DNA from: an uncultured Oscillospiraceae bacterium | GTDB lineage: Bacteria > Bacillota > Clostridia > Oscillospirales > Acutalibacteraceae | Direction: 5' to 3' | Length of the DNA stretch: 64,000 nucleotides | NCBI GenBank assembly: GCA_958448165.1 | Contig: CAUDCW010000001.1 | Coordinates: 248,001 to 312,000, forward strand | In this document: in pieces, positions 8,838-17,030 of the stretch | How the letters are laid out: every line of letters starts with the position of its first letter | Numbering within the stretch: position 1 is the first letter of the stretch | Notes under the pieces: generated by a model | What the model saw: the letters and a program-made list of their open reading frames with translations, nothing else | Databases searched by the model: none | What the model was told of the DNA's origin: nothing | Made by a program: the position numbers and the translations under genes

Positions 8838-9086
8838 AATTCTCAGCTCTTTTCCGAAAAAATACTTTTCATTTTACATTTTAATCACATGCATTTTAAT
8901 TACACCTAAATTTTATCATATAATCCAGATAATTCATCTACGCAATTTAGACAAATTTTTCACAGATAATATGGCAAAATTAACGTGGAAATTTTGCCGT
9001 TCATTTCAAGCAGCATTGATTTTTGAGATTTTCAATAGATTTTATCAACATTTATCACAGTCTGTGACACATATTCAAAAAAATCA
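8838..9086. other. Divergent AT-rich region between yifB and the sigma-factor gene
   Basis: About 250 bp of AT-rich DNA before the rightward promoter at 9087. I see no gene and no clear yifB promoter; TATGAT-like boxes occur near 8920 but lack a good -35. Confidence 0.4.
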
Positions 9087-9115
9087 TTGACTTTTTATCG
9101 TTTTTCAAGTATGAT
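9087..9115 (+). promoter_or_regulatory. Promoter of the SigH-like sigma-factor gene
   Basis: TTGACT (9087-9092), a 17-bp spacer and TATGAT (9110-9115), 35 bp before the ATG. Confidence 0.7.
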
Positions 9116-9150
9116 AGATTCATTAAAGAGTTCTCTGAGAGGTTATCCAT

Positions 9151-9744
9151 ATGTGCAATCAAAACGGCGGCTGTCACGACGACGGCGATTTAAGTGACGA
9201 ACAGTTGATTGCGCTTATTCGCAGCGGCGACGAAACCTCATTTGAAAAGCTGTCAAAGCGGTATGCCGCTTTAATTTACGGCAAAGCGGCTGAGTTTTCA
9301 AACAGCATCAGCTTTGAAGACAAAGACGACCTTGTGCAGGAAAGCTATATCGCCTTTTTGCACGCTGTCAACAGCTTTCGCACAGATAAAAACGTCAGCT
9401 TTAAAACATATTTAAACCGATGTATATTCAACAAGCTTTCGTCGGTTTATGCAAACGAAAAGCGAAAAAAGAAGATTCCGTACAACTGCATGGTTCCGAT
9501 TGACGACAGCGAGCTTTCCGACATCGGCGGTGTGTCAGACCCCGAGCAACAGCTCATTGACAATGAGGGCTTTGCGGACCTGCAGAAGAAAATCAAAAAA
9601 TCTCTTTCCTCCTTTGAGCAAAAGGTTTTGTCCCATTATCTGAGCGGCAGCTCTTATGTTCAAACGGCACGGTCGCTTAACACAACGGTCAAGGCAGTTG
9701 ACAATGCATTATCACGCATACGCAAAAAGCTGAGATGCATTTGA
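9151..9744 (+). CDS. RNA polymerase sigma factor, SigH/Spo0H-like
   Basis: 197 residues. Region 2 shows LSDEQLIALIRSGDETSFEKLSKRY and the core-binding/-10 part DKDDLVQESYIAFLHAVNSF, followed by VSFKTYLNRCIFNKL. Region 4 ends the protein with LSSFEQKVLSHYLSGSSYVQTARSLNTTVKAVDNALSRIRKKL. The TVKAVDNALSRIRKKL helix-turn-helix closely resembles the sporulation sigma factor SigH, which drives early stationary-phase genes. It lacks the usual neighbours of sigH, so it could be a second SigH-type factor. The N-terminal Cys/His residues (CNQNGGCHDD) are unusual. Confidence 0.82.
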   Translation: MCNQNGGCHDDGDLSDEQLIALIRSGDETSFEKLSKRYAALIYGKAAEFSNSISFEDKDDLVQESYIAFLHAVNSFRTDKNVSFKTYLNRCIFNKLSSVYANEKRKKKIPYNCMVPIDDSELSDIGGVSDPEQQLIDNEGFADLQKKIKKSLSSFEQKVLSHYLSGSSYVQTARSLNTTVKAVDNALSRIRKKLRCI

Positions 9745-9846
9745 CTGATATATGTCCCCGTAGCTCACGAAGAGCGTTGTAAATCAAAGGCAGTGGTGCA
9801 ACTCCACTCGAGGGATAAACAAATTCACCAAAGTGAGGTAAAACAA

Positions 9847-10125
9847 ATGTACGAAGACAAGACTCTAACCTGCAAAGAATGTGGCAACGAGTTCGTGTTC
9901 ACAGCAGGTGAGCAGGAGTTCTATGCGGAAAAAGGCTTTGTGAACGAGCCGCAGAGATGCAAGGCTTGCAGAGATGCTCGCAAGAACGCCAACAAGGCTG
10001 AGCGCGAGATGTTCACTGCTGTATGTGCATCATGCGGAAAAGAGGCTAAGGTTCCTTTCAAGCCAAGAGAAGACCGTCCTGTATATTGCAGCGATTGTTT
10101 TGCAAAAATCAAGGAGCAGAATTAA
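9847..10125 (+). CDS. Small double zinc-ribbon protein
   Basis: 92 residues from ATG 9847, preceded by GTGAGGT. Two Cys4 sites are seen: CKECGNEF with CKACRDARKN (N-terminal zf-trcl type), and CASCGKEAKVPFKP with CSDCF (C-terminal). Similar short proteins are common in Clostridia and are annotated only as zinc-ribbon proteins; an RNA or nucleic-acid binding role is inference. The 100-bp leader holds a small hairpin AGTGG-TGCAACT-CCACT. It probably shares transcription with the sigma-factor gene. Confidence 0.85.
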   Translation: MYEDKTLTCKECGNEFVFTAGEQEFYAEKGFVNEPQRCKACRDARKNANKAEREMFTAVCASCGKEAKVPFKPREDRPVYCSDCFAKIKEQN

Positions 10126-10160
10126 TTACATCTTCTAAAGAGTTTTTAATGCACAAACCA

Positions 10161-10190
10161 TCCCCCGTTTTCGGGGGATTTTGTGTTTTA
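10161..10190 (+). terminator. Terminator after the zinc-ribbon gene
   Basis: TCCCCCG-TTT-TCGGGGGA stem-loop followed by TTTTGTGTTTT. Confidence 0.88.
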
Positions 10191-10246
10191 TCGGACATTT
10201 TTCGGCAGATTTTTTGGCAAATGAAGAATTTTAACGTTGTATTATG

Positions 10247-10275
10247 TTGACTTATCAAAATCACAGGTCTATAAT
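10247..10275 (+). promoter_or_regulatory. Promoter of cstA
   Basis: TTGACT (10247-10252), 17-bp spacer, TATAAT (10270-10275). The leader is about 100 nt. Confidence 0.7.
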
Positions 10276-10380
10276 TATGAACAATGTTTGAATTAATCAA
10301 GAACAGTGCATAAAGATAACATTAATGCGCTGCTCAAAATTCAAGCCTAATAAATCATTTGTTCAAAGGAGATGGAGAAT

Positions 10381-12123
10381 ATGAATGGTATATTGATGAT
10401 TATAATTGCCATTGTTGTTCTCGGCGGAGCATATCTGTTATACGGCAGATGGCTCTCAAAAAAATGGGGTGTTGACCCCAAAAGAAAAACACCCGCATAC
10501 GAATTAAGAGACGGTGTTGACTATGAACCGGCTCCGAGAGGCGTCGTTTTCGGACATCAGTTCGCATCAATTGCCGGCGCAGGACCGATAAACGGACCTA
10601 TACAGGCGGCAATTTTCGGCTGGGTACCCGTTCTGTTGTGGGTATTGATCGGCGGTGTTTTCTTCGGCGCAGTTCAGGACTTCGCCGCAATGTTTGCGTC
10701 AGTACGCAACAAAGGACGCAGCATCGGTTACATAATCGAGGTATATATCGGCAAAGCCGGTAAAAAGCTGTTTTTGCTTTTCTGCTGGCTGTTCTGTATT
10801 CTTGTTGTAGCCGCCTTTGCAGACGTTGTTGCAGGAACCTTTCAGGGTTTTACGGTTGTTGACGGAGTTCAGAGTGCAAACATAACAGCAAACGGCTCTG
10901 TTGCAACAACCTCAATAATGTTTATCGTTGAGGCTGTAGCACTCGGTATGATTCTTCGCTATGCAAAGCTTCCGACTATTGTCAATACGCTTATCGCAAT
11001 CGCTATGCTTGTTGCCGCAATTGTAATAGGTCTTGCATTCCCGATTTTCCTGCCGCTTAACGTATGGCATCTTGTTGTATTCGTTTATATTCTTATTGCC
11101 GCCGTTGTTCCGGTATGGGCGCTGCTGCAGCCGAGAGATTACCTCAACAGCTATCTTCTGGTTGCAATGATTGTTGCGGCTGTTGTCGGCGTTTTTGTTG
11201 CTAATCCGTCTATCAACCTCCCTGCATTCACAGGCTTCGAGGTTAACGGTCAGTACCTGTTCCCGATTCTGTTCGTAACAATAGCCTGCGGCGCAGTTTC
11301 CGGTTTCCACTCGCTGGTATCCTCGGGTACGGCTTCAAAGCAGATAAAGAACGAGAAAGATATGCTCCCCGTATCCTTCGGCGCTATGCTTATGGAAAGT
11401 ATGCTTGCGGTAATCGCACTTATCACAGTTGCTTCATTCGCAGTAGGCGCAGCCGAGCAGCAGGGACTCACAACACCGCCTCAGATTTTCGCCGGCGCTA
11501 TCTCAAACTTTCTTTCGACAATCGGCTTACCGAGCGACATAGTATTCACGCTCATAAATCTCGCTGTGTCTGCATTCGCTCTCACCTCGCTTGACTCTGT
11601 TGCCCGTGTAGGCAGGCTCTCGTTCCAGGAGCTTTTCCTCGACGCCTCAATAAAAGACGAGGATATGGGCCCTGTCCGTAAGCTTCTTACAAATAAGTAT
11701 TTCTCAACAATAATCACACTTGCTCTCGCTTTTGGTCTTACACTTGTCGGCTACAAGAGCATATGGCCGCTGTTCGGTTCTGCAAACCAGCTCCTCTCGG
11801 TTCTCGCTCTCATAGCCTGCGCAGTATTCCTCAAGCGCAAGAAGAAGATTCACGCATTTATGTATATTCCTCTCGGAATTATGATTGCAGTAACCTTCAC
11901 GGCACTCGGAATGACAATTTACCAAAAGCTGTCGGCTATTATTACAGCAGCCTCAACCGACGTGTTCGGCGATTCTCTCCAGCTTGTGTTCGCCGTATTG
12001 ATTCTCGGTCTTGGTGTTTGCGTTGTTATTCAGGGACTTCGCCGCTTGGTTGTTAAGAACCCCAAGCTTACAGAGGCAGAGAAAATACTTGAAAATGCAA
12101 AATCCGAATCAACCGAAGGATAA
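10381..12123 (+). CDS. cstA: CstA-family carbon starvation / pyruvate-peptide transporter
   Basis: 580 residues. ATG 10381 is preferred over ATG 10372, which overlaps the AAAGGAG ribosome site. CstA landmarks are LYGRWLSKKWGVDPKRKTPAYE, the conserved VVFGHQFASIAGAGPINGPI (about 57-76), GAVQDF, and CGAVSGFHSLVSSGTASKQI. About 15 membrane helices follow. The protein is in the shorter CstA class (E. coli CstA is about 700 residues). CstA proteins import pyruvate and perhaps peptides during carbon limitation. It is a single-gene unit with its own promoter and terminator. Confidence 0.94.
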   Translation: MNGILMIIIAIVVLGGAYLLYGRWLSKKWGVDPKRKTPAYELRDGVDYEPAPRGVVFGHQFASIAGAGPINGPIQAAIFGWVPVLLWVLIGGVFFGAVQDFAAMFASVRNKGRSIGYIIEVYIGKAGKKLFLLFCWLFCILVVAAFADVVAGTFQGFTVVDGVQSANITANGSVATTSIMFIVEAVALGMILRYAKLPTIVNTLIAIAMLVAAIVIGLAFPIFLPLNVWHLVVFVYILIAAVVPVWALLQPRDYLNSYLLVAMIVAAVVGVFVANPSINLPAFTGFEVNGQYLFPILFVTIACGAVSGFHSLVSSGTASKQIKNEKDMLPVSFGAMLMESMLAVIALITVASFAVGAAEQQGLTTPPQIFAGAISNFLSTIGLPSDIVFTLINLAVSAFALTSLDSVARVGRLSFQELFLDASIKDEDMGPVRKLLTNKYFSTIITLALAFGLTLVGYKSIWPLFGSANQLLSVLALIACAVFLKRKKKIHAFMYIPLGIMIAVTFTALGMTIYQKLSAIITAASTDVFGDSLQLVFAVLILGLGVCVVIQGLRRLVVKNPKLTEAEKILENAKSESTEG

Positions 12124-12139
12124 ATAACAGCTTAAATTT

Positions 12140-12178
12140 AACGCTCGTCTTTAATGTTAAGGCGGGCGTTGTTTTTTG
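12140..12178 (+). terminator. Terminator after cstA
   Basis: AACGCTCGTCTT / AAGGCGGGCGTT stem-loop followed by GTTTTTTGC. Confidence 0.85.
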
Positions 12179-12187
12179 CATTTTTTG

Positions 12188-12216
12188 TTGATTTTGTCAA
12201 GGCTTTGGGATATAAT
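12188..12216 (+). promoter_or_regulatory. Promoter of the DUF1858 gene
   Basis: TTGATT (12188-12193), 17-bp spacer, TATAAT (12211-12216). Confidence 0.6.
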
Positions 12217-12253
12217 ATATTTTATTAAAGTCAGACAAACGGAGGAATATAAA

Positions 12254-12457
12254 ATGGCAGAAATCACAAAAGATACTATAATTGGCGATATCCTTGACCT
12301 TGATTCAACAACAGCACCTTTCTTTTTTGAAATGGGTATGCACTGTCTTGGCTGTCCTGCATCAAGAGGAGAGAGTCTTGCAGAGGCTTGTGCGGTTCAC
12401 GGTGTGGACGCTGATGAAATGGTTGAAAAAATCAACAATCATCTTGCAAACAAATAA
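12254..12457 (+). CDS. DUF1858 protein (HCP-associated redox disulfide domain)
   Basis: 67 residues from ATG 12254, with the strong ribosome site GGAGGAA. The whole protein is one DUF1858 domain: ITKDTIIGDILDLDS, then the paired cysteines CLGCPASRGESLAEAC, then a C-terminal helix. The domain is often found beside or fused to hybrid cluster protein and other redox enzymes. A disulfide or metal role for the Cys-x2-Cys pair is inferred. No redox partner is next to it here. Confidence 0.88.
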   Translation: MAEITKDTIIGDILDLDSTTAPFFFEMGMHCLGCPASRGESLAEACAVHGVDADEMVEKINNHLANK

Positions 12458-12496
12458 TAAACAAAATCCAATCGGCAGCTATGCCGAACCGACCTC

Positions 12497-12527
12497 CGGC
12501 GTGCCTTTTGACACGCCGTTTTGTTTT
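12497..12527 (+). terminator. Terminator between the DUF1858 gene and trmK
   Basis: CGGCGTG-CCTTTTGA-CACGCCG stem-loop followed by TTTTGTTTT. It ends just before the trmK ribosome site, so the trmK promoter must read through or lie within this region. Confidence 0.75.
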
Positions 12528-12538
12528 GGAGTGATTTT

Positions 12539-13252
12539 TTGAACAGAAATGAAATAAAGCTTGATAACAGGCTCTTGCTGTGCGCCGAATTTGTACGGCA
12601 GGATTCTGCAGTTGCCGACATCGGCACAGACCACGCATATCTGCCCGTTTATCTTGTGCAGAAAGGTAAAATAAAAAAAGCCATCGCCGCCGACATAAAC
12701 GAAGGACCCCTAAAAAGCGGAATTGAAACAATAAACCGCTGCGGCGTTTCAGATACAGTTTCGGCAAGGCTGTCAAACGGGCTTGAGAAAATATCGCCCG
12801 ACGAGTGTGACGATGTTATAATCGCAGGTATGGGCGGCGAGCTGATATGCTCTATTATTGAAGCCGCGCCTTGGCTTAAAAGCCGTGACAAGCAGCTTAT
12901 TTTACAGCCGATGACACGCCCGCAGACGCTGCGCTCATTTCTTTATTCAAACGGATTTGAAATTATCCGTGAACAGGCTGTCGCAAGTGACGGCAGAATT
13001 TACACGGTAATGCTTGTCCGCTTCTGCGGCACACCTGTTGTGCTGTCAGAATTTTCGTCAACAGTCGGAAAGCTCAACCCAAAGGACAGCAAGCTTGACA
13101 GACTATATCTTGAAAAGGTATTATCATCGCTCAAAAAGAAGCAAAGCGGACTTCTATGCAGCGGAAGCGAAACGGAAGCCGCCGGATTATCAGACACAAT
13201 AGACAGAATTAATGATTTTATAAAAGGAGAAACAAATGACAAAGGTCAGTGA
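12539..13252 (+). CDS. trmK: tRNA (adenine22-N1)-methyltransferase TrmK
   Basis: 237 residues from a TTG at 12539, seven bases after GGAG; the frame is open back to 12521 but that would swallow the ribosome site. Rossmann methyltransferase motifs: VADIGTDHAYLPVYL (SAM motif I, about 23-37), AADINEGPL, and the TrmK catalytic segment VIIAGMGGELI (about 90-100), followed by LILQPMTRPQTLRSFL. TrmK makes m1A22 in tRNA. It overlaps the Nif3-like gene by 17 bp, the usual trmK-yqfO pairing in Firmicutes. Confidence 0.94.
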   Translation: MNRNEIKLDNRLLLCAEFVRQDSAVADIGTDHAYLPVYLVQKGKIKKAIAADINEGPLKSGIETINRCGVSDTVSARLSNGLEKISPDECDDVIIAGMGGELICSIIEAAPWLKSRDKQLILQPMTRPQTLRSFLYSNGFEIIREQAVASDGRIYTVMLVRFCGTPVVLSEFSSTVGKLNPKDSKLDRLYLEKVLSSLKKKQSGLLCSGSETEAAGLSDTIDRINDFIKGETNDKGQ

Positions 13253-13985
13253 AATTTACGGATACATAGATAGAATTGCGCCTTTCAGCACTGCAATGGA
13301 TTTTGACAACGCAGGGCTTCTCTGCGGCGATAAAAACGCCGTGGTAACAAAGGCGCTTGTCTGCCTTGACATAACCGCACCGGTTGTTGAGGAAGCACAC
13401 AGACTCGGCTGTGAGCTGATAATCAGTCACCACCCGATAATATTCCGTCCCCTGAAATCACTGAAAAGCGACAGCGTTCCATATATGCTTGCAAGCAAGG
13501 GAGTAACCGCCATATGCGCACATACAAACCTCGACATTTCACCGGTCGGCACCTGCGCACAGCTTGCCAAAAAGCTTGACCTTGCGGCTATTGAGATGGT
13601 CGAAAACGAGCCTATTGCATTGGGAATTTTTAAGCACGAAATGTCAGCGAAAAATTTTGCAAAGCACATCAAAGAAAAGCTCGGCTGTAAGGGACTTCGC
13701 TATACAGACACAGGCAGAAGTATAAAAAGAGTCGGCATTTGCACAGGTGCCGGCGGTGATATGTTCTATAAAGTCGCCGATAAAATCGACGCATTCGTAA
13801 CGGGCGAAATCAAGCATCACGAAATTCTTGATGCGTCCGATATGAAAATTGCGATTGCCGACATAGGGCATTATCGCTCAGAATTTATAGTATGCGCTCC
13901 GCTTGCTTCTATTCTTTCAAGCCGCTTCCACGATGTGGATTTTGTTGTTTCGAAGGAAGATGCCGAACTTACGGAATACATTTAA
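13236..13985 (+). CDS. Nif3-like dinuclear metal-centre protein (YqfO family)
   Basis: 249 residues, the short form without the PII-like insert found in B. subtilis YqfO. Metal-ligand motifs are DFDNAGLLCG near the start, IISHHPIIFRPLKS (about 65-78), CAHTNLD (about 91-97) and, near the C-terminus, DIGHYRSEF. Nif3 proteins form hexameric rings with a dinuclear metal site; several are reported as GTP cyclohydrolase I type 2 candidates, but the true role is unsettled. It overlaps trmK, so the two are translated together. Confidence 0.9.
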   Translation: MTKVSEIYGYIDRIAPFSTAMDFDNAGLLCGDKNAVVTKALVCLDITAPVVEEAHRLGCELIISHHPIIFRPLKSLKSDSVPYMLASKGVTAICAHTNLDISPVGTCAQLAKKLDLAAIEMVENEPIALGIFKHEMSAKNFAKHIKEKLGCKGLRYTDTGRSIKRVGICTGAGGDMFYKVADKIDAFVTGEIKHHEILDASDMKIAIADIGHYRSEFIVCAPLASILSSRFHDVDFVVSKEDAELTEYI

Positions 13986-13987
13986 TT

Positions 13988-14028
13988 CTGAAGAGTTAAG
14001 AGTGAAGAAAAGCGGCAAAGCCGCAAAG
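13988..14028. repeat. Short copy of heptamer/palindrome intergenic repeat
   Basis: Contains GAGTTAAGAGTGAAG followed by AGCGGCAAAGCCGC. The same heptamer phrases flank the larger repeat elements near 35.1, 37.7 and 55.6 kb. Confidence 0.5.
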
Positions 14029-14040
14029 TCACCTTTATTT

Positions 14041-14080
14041 AATCCGTGCCTATTATGATAGTATGGCACGGATTATGTTT
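14041..14080 (+). terminator. Terminator after the Nif3-like gene
   Basis: AATCCGTGCC / GGCACGGATT stem with a 14-nt loop, then ATGTTTT. Confidence 0.75.
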
Positions 14081-14138
14081 TGCGGAGTTATTTTTTGCAT
14101 TATGCCGCAAATTTCACCAAGAACAGATGTTTTTTGTG

Positions 14139-14167
14139 TTGACTTCAACCTTTGCAAAGCTTATAAT
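14139..14167 (+). promoter_or_regulatory. Promoter of serC-serA
   Basis: TTGACT (14139-14144), 17-bp spacer, perfect TATAAT (14162-14167). The leader of about 200 nt contains a MITE-like element. Confidence 0.75.
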
Positions 14168-14205
14168 TAGAGTGTTAGCAATTTGGCAGACTTTGTCTGC
14201 TTTTA

Positions 14206-14344
14206 TACTAATTTCTGATAGAAAGCAGATTTATATTTGCGAGGATAATTTTCGCAAGACAAGGCTGACGCCTTGCAAGGACGACAACGCAGTATTGTGG
14301 AAATCAGACCGCAAAGATTTTCTGATTCTTATTAGGTATTAGTA
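14206..14344. mobile_element. MITE-like element of a second family, in the serC leader (139 bp)
   Basis: Imperfect terminal inverted repeats: left TACTAATTTCTGATAGAAAG, right end (reversed) TACTAATACCTAATAAGAAT, similar over about 35 bp. The flanks show a possible 3-bp TTA duplication. About 60 bp (CCTCGCAAATATAA and CTTTCTATCAG segments) recur inverted near 16785-16837. No coding capacity. It is transcribed as part of the serC 5' leader. Confidence 0.6.
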
Positions 14345-14372
14345 TTATTAGATGAAGAAAGGATTTGTTATC

Positions 14373-15458
14373 ATGAGCAGAGTTTACAACTTTTCTGCTG
14401 GTCCGTCCATGCTGCCTGTGCCGGTGCTTGAAAAAGCAGCCGCTCAGATGCTCGACTATGAGGGATCGGGACAGTCAGTAATGGAGATGTCGCACCGTTC
14501 AAAGGTTTTCGGCGGCATCATTGAAAGTGCAGAGGCTCTTCTGAGGGAAGTTATGAATATTCCCGACAACTACAAAGTATTGTTTTTGCAGGGCGGCGCT
14601 TCGTCGCAGTTTGCTATGGTTCCTATGAACCTTATGACAAAATCAGGCAAGGCTGACTATGTTATCACAGGTCAGTGGGCAAAAAAAGCATATAAAGAAG
14701 CTTCACGCTACGGCAACACAAATGTTGTTGCTTCGTCAGAGGATAAGACTTTCTCATATATTCCAAAGCTCGACCCCTCTACCTTCACAAAGGATGCGGA
14801 CTACTTCCACATCTGCATGAACAACACAATCTATGGCACAGCATATCACGAGCTTCCGCAGACAGGCGATGTTCCGCTTGTTGCCGACATCTCATCATAT
14901 ATTCTCTCTCAGCCTATCGACGTTACAAAGTTCGGCGTTCTTTACGCAGGCGCACAGAAGAATATGGCTCCGGCAGGCGTTACAATCGTTATCATTCGTG
15001 ACGACCTCATCGGCAACGCAATGGACATCACACCGACAATGTTCAACTACAAGACTCACGCAGACAACGGCTCAATGTTCAACACACCGCCGTGCTACAC
15101 AATCTATATTGCAAAGCTTGTTCTTGAGTGGGTTAAGAATGAGATCGGCGGTCTTGAGGCAATGAAAGAGAGAAACGAGAAGAAGGCAAAGCTTCTTTAC
15201 GATTTCCTTGACAATTCAAAGCTGTTCAAGGGTACGGTTGTTCCTGAGGACCGTTCTCTTATGAACGTACCGTTTGTAACAGGCAACGCAGACCTTGACG
15301 CTCAGTTTGTTAAAGAGGCTTCTGCAAGAGGCTTTGAGAACATCAAGGGTCACCGCTCAGTCGGCGGTATGAGAGCGTCAATCTACAACGCTATGCCTTA
15401 TGAGGGCGTTGACGCACTTGTTAAATTTATGGCTGAGTTTGAAAAGGCTAACGGCTGA
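14373..15458 (+). CDS. serC: Phosphoserine aminotransferase
   Basis: 361 residues. ATG 14373 gives the canonical start MSRVYNFSAGPSMLPVPVL with AAAGGA upstream; a longer frame begins at 14352. SerC landmarks: the N-terminal phosphate-binding start, FLQGGASSQFAMVPMNL (about 75-91), and the PLP-lysine region GVLYAGAQKNMAPAGVT (about 190-206) with Lys in AQKN. C-terminal: GHRSVGGMRASIYNAM. It converts 3-phosphohydroxypyruvate to phosphoserine. It is followed 28 bp later by serA, giving a serine-synthesis operon. Confidence 0.97.
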   Translation: MSRVYNFSAGPSMLPVPVLEKAAAQMLDYEGSGQSVMEMSHRSKVFGGIIESAEALLREVMNIPDNYKVLFLQGGASSQFAMVPMNLMTKSGKADYVITGQWAKKAYKEASRYGNTNVVASSEDKTFSYIPKLDPSTFTKDADYFHICMNNTIYGTAYHELPQTGDVPLVADISSYILSQPIDVTKFGVLYAGAQKNMAPAGVTIVIIRDDLIGNAMDITPTMFNYKTHADNGSMFNTPPCYTIYIAKLVLEWVKNEIGGLEAMKERNEKKAKLLYDFLDNSKLFKGTVVPEDRSLMNVPFVTGNADLDAQFVKEASARGFENIKGHRSVGGMRASIYNAMPYEGVDALVKFMAEFEKANG

Positions 15459-15486
15459 GCTTGGCTGAATAAGGAGTATAACTACA

Positions 15487-16647
15487 ATGTATAACATTAA
15501 AACATTAAATAAAATTTCGCCGATAGGCTTAAATCGCCTTGGCGACGGCTTTGCTGTGGGCGACGATATTGAAAATCCCGACGCAGTTTTAGTCAGAAGC
15601 GCTTCAATGCACGATATGGAGCTTCCGGAGAGCCTTCTTGCAATTGCAAGAGCAGGCGCCGGCGTCAACAATATTCCGATTGACAAATGCAGCGAAAGCG
15701 GCATTGTTGTGTTCAACACACCGGGCGCTAACGCAAACGCTGTTAAAGAGCTTGTTATCGCAGGCTTGCTTTTAAGCTCAAGAAAGATTGTTGACGGTAT
15801 CGAGTGGGCAAAAACACTCAAGGGCAACGGCGACCAGGTCGGCAAGATGGTTGAAAAGGGCAAGAGTGCATATGCCGGTCCCGAAATCAAGGGCAAGACT
15901 CTCGGCGTTATCGGTCTTGGAGCAATCGGCGCACTTGTTGCAAACGCAGCGTCCGCTCTCGGAATGAAGGTTTGCGGCTACGACCCGTTCCTGTCTGTTG
16001 ACGGCGCATTAAAGCTTTCCCCGTCAATGACTCACTGTGTTGCTCTTGACGAAATCTTTGCGCAGAGTGACTACATCACCGTTCACGTTCCGCTTACACC
16101 CGACACAAAGCACGTTATCTGTGCCGAGAACATCGCAAAGATGAAGGACGGCGTCAGAATCCTCAACTATTCAAGAGCTGACCTTGTTAATTCGGCAGAT
16201 GTTCTTGCTGCAATAGAAAACGGCAAAATCGCCGCATATGTTACAGACTTTGCAACAGACGATTTACTCGGTGTTCCGGGCGTTATCGCAATGCCGCATC
16301 TCGGCGCATCTACACCCGAGAGTGAAGAAAACTGTGCCGCTATGGCTGCCGACGAGGTCAAGGATTATCTTGAAAACGGCAACATCACAAACAGCGTTAA
16401 CTTCCCGATGGTCAACATGGCACGCTCGGGCGAAATCCGTTTCTGTATTCTTCACAAGAATATTCCTTCAATTCTTCAGCGTTGTCTGGCTGTTCTCAGC
16501 GACAAGGGCGCAAATGTTGAGAATATGGAGAACAAGTCAAGAAAGGATTATGCTTACACTGTTATAGACGCAAGCGGAGCTGACGAAGCATTAAGCGAAG
16601 AGATTACAAAAATCGACGGCGTTGTCAGAGTAAGAGTTATTAAATAA
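15487..16647 (+). CDS. serA: D-3-phosphoglycerate dehydrogenase with ACT domain
   Basis: 386 residues. NAD-binding motif GVIGLGAIGALVANAA (about 139-154), the 2-hydroxyacid dehydrogenase segment HVPLTPDTKHVI, and substrate/catalytic residues in ARAGAGVNNIPID and MPHLGASTPESEENC (catalytic His). Residues about 315-386 form an ACT regulatory domain (RFCILHKNIPSILQRCLAVL), which gives serine feedback in many SerA enzymes. It catalyses the first step of serine synthesis and follows serC in one operon. The ribosome site is AAGGAG. Confidence 0.96.
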   Translation: MYNIKTLNKISPIGLNRLGDGFAVGDDIENPDAVLVRSASMHDMELPESLLAIARAGAGVNNIPIDKCSESGIVVFNTPGANANAVKELVIAGLLLSSRKIVDGIEWAKTLKGNGDQVGKMVEKGKSAYAGPEIKGKTLGVIGLGAIGALVANAASALGMKVCGYDPFLSVDGALKLSPSMTHCVALDEIFAQSDYITVHVPLTPDTKHVICAENIAKMKDGVRILNYSRADLVNSADVLAAIENGKIAAYVTDFATDDLLGVPGVIAMPHLGASTPESEENCAAMAADEVKDYLENGNITNSVNFPMVNMARSGEIRFCILHKNIPSILQRCLAVLSDKGANVENMENKSRKDYAYTVIDASGADEALSEEITKIDGVVRVRVIK

Positions 16648-16672
16648 GATTTATTCTTACCGCAAAATATAC

Positions 16673-16726
16673 AAGGACTACATCCAACACCTTATTGCAT
16701 ATAAGGCTTGGACGTAGTCCTTTTTT
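16673..16726 (+). terminator. Terminator after serA
   Basis: Long stem AAGGACTAC-ATCCAA / TTGGA-CGTAGTCC with an inner hairpin, followed by TTTTTT. Confidence 0.88.
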
Positions 16727-16769
16727 AGTATCTTGCTCCTGCGTGCAACGGTAAACTCACCGCAGAACA

Positions 16770-16837
16770 TAATAACTACAACGCAGTACTGCTAAAATTA
16801 CCCTCGCAAATATAATTTTCTTTCTATCAGGAATTAG
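16770..16837. repeat. Partial second-family MITE-like sequence, interrupted by MITE copy 2
   Basis: CCTCGCAAATATAA, CTTTCTATCAGGAATTAG and, after the insertion at 17008-17016, TATAAGG together match the inverted sequence at 14206-14255. In that copy the TTAG target occurs once and uninterrupted. Confidence 0.65.
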
Positions 16838-17007
16838 GGAAACACTGATTAAATCGTTTGTGCATATTGCGCCGTCAGATTTTTCGTCAGGTTGGACAAA
16901 TAAACCGCAGTAATGCTGTCGTATTGCGAGGATTTTTTGGTCAGGCTGACGGAAAATATGGGTGAAGATATGCAAACAGCTTTCAGCGTGATTTATTCAG
17001 TGCTTCC
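16838..17007. mobile_element. IS5-like MITE, copy 2 (170 bp)
   Basis: Ends GGAAACACTGATTAAATC and GATTTATTCAGTGCTTCC are inverted repeats. They are bracketed by the 4-bp duplication TTAG (16834-16837 and 17008-17011). The interior matches copy 1 at 6892-7051 in inverse orientation. Non-coding. Confidence 0.85.
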
Positions 17008-17030
17008 TTAGTATAAGGTGCTGCAAATCA

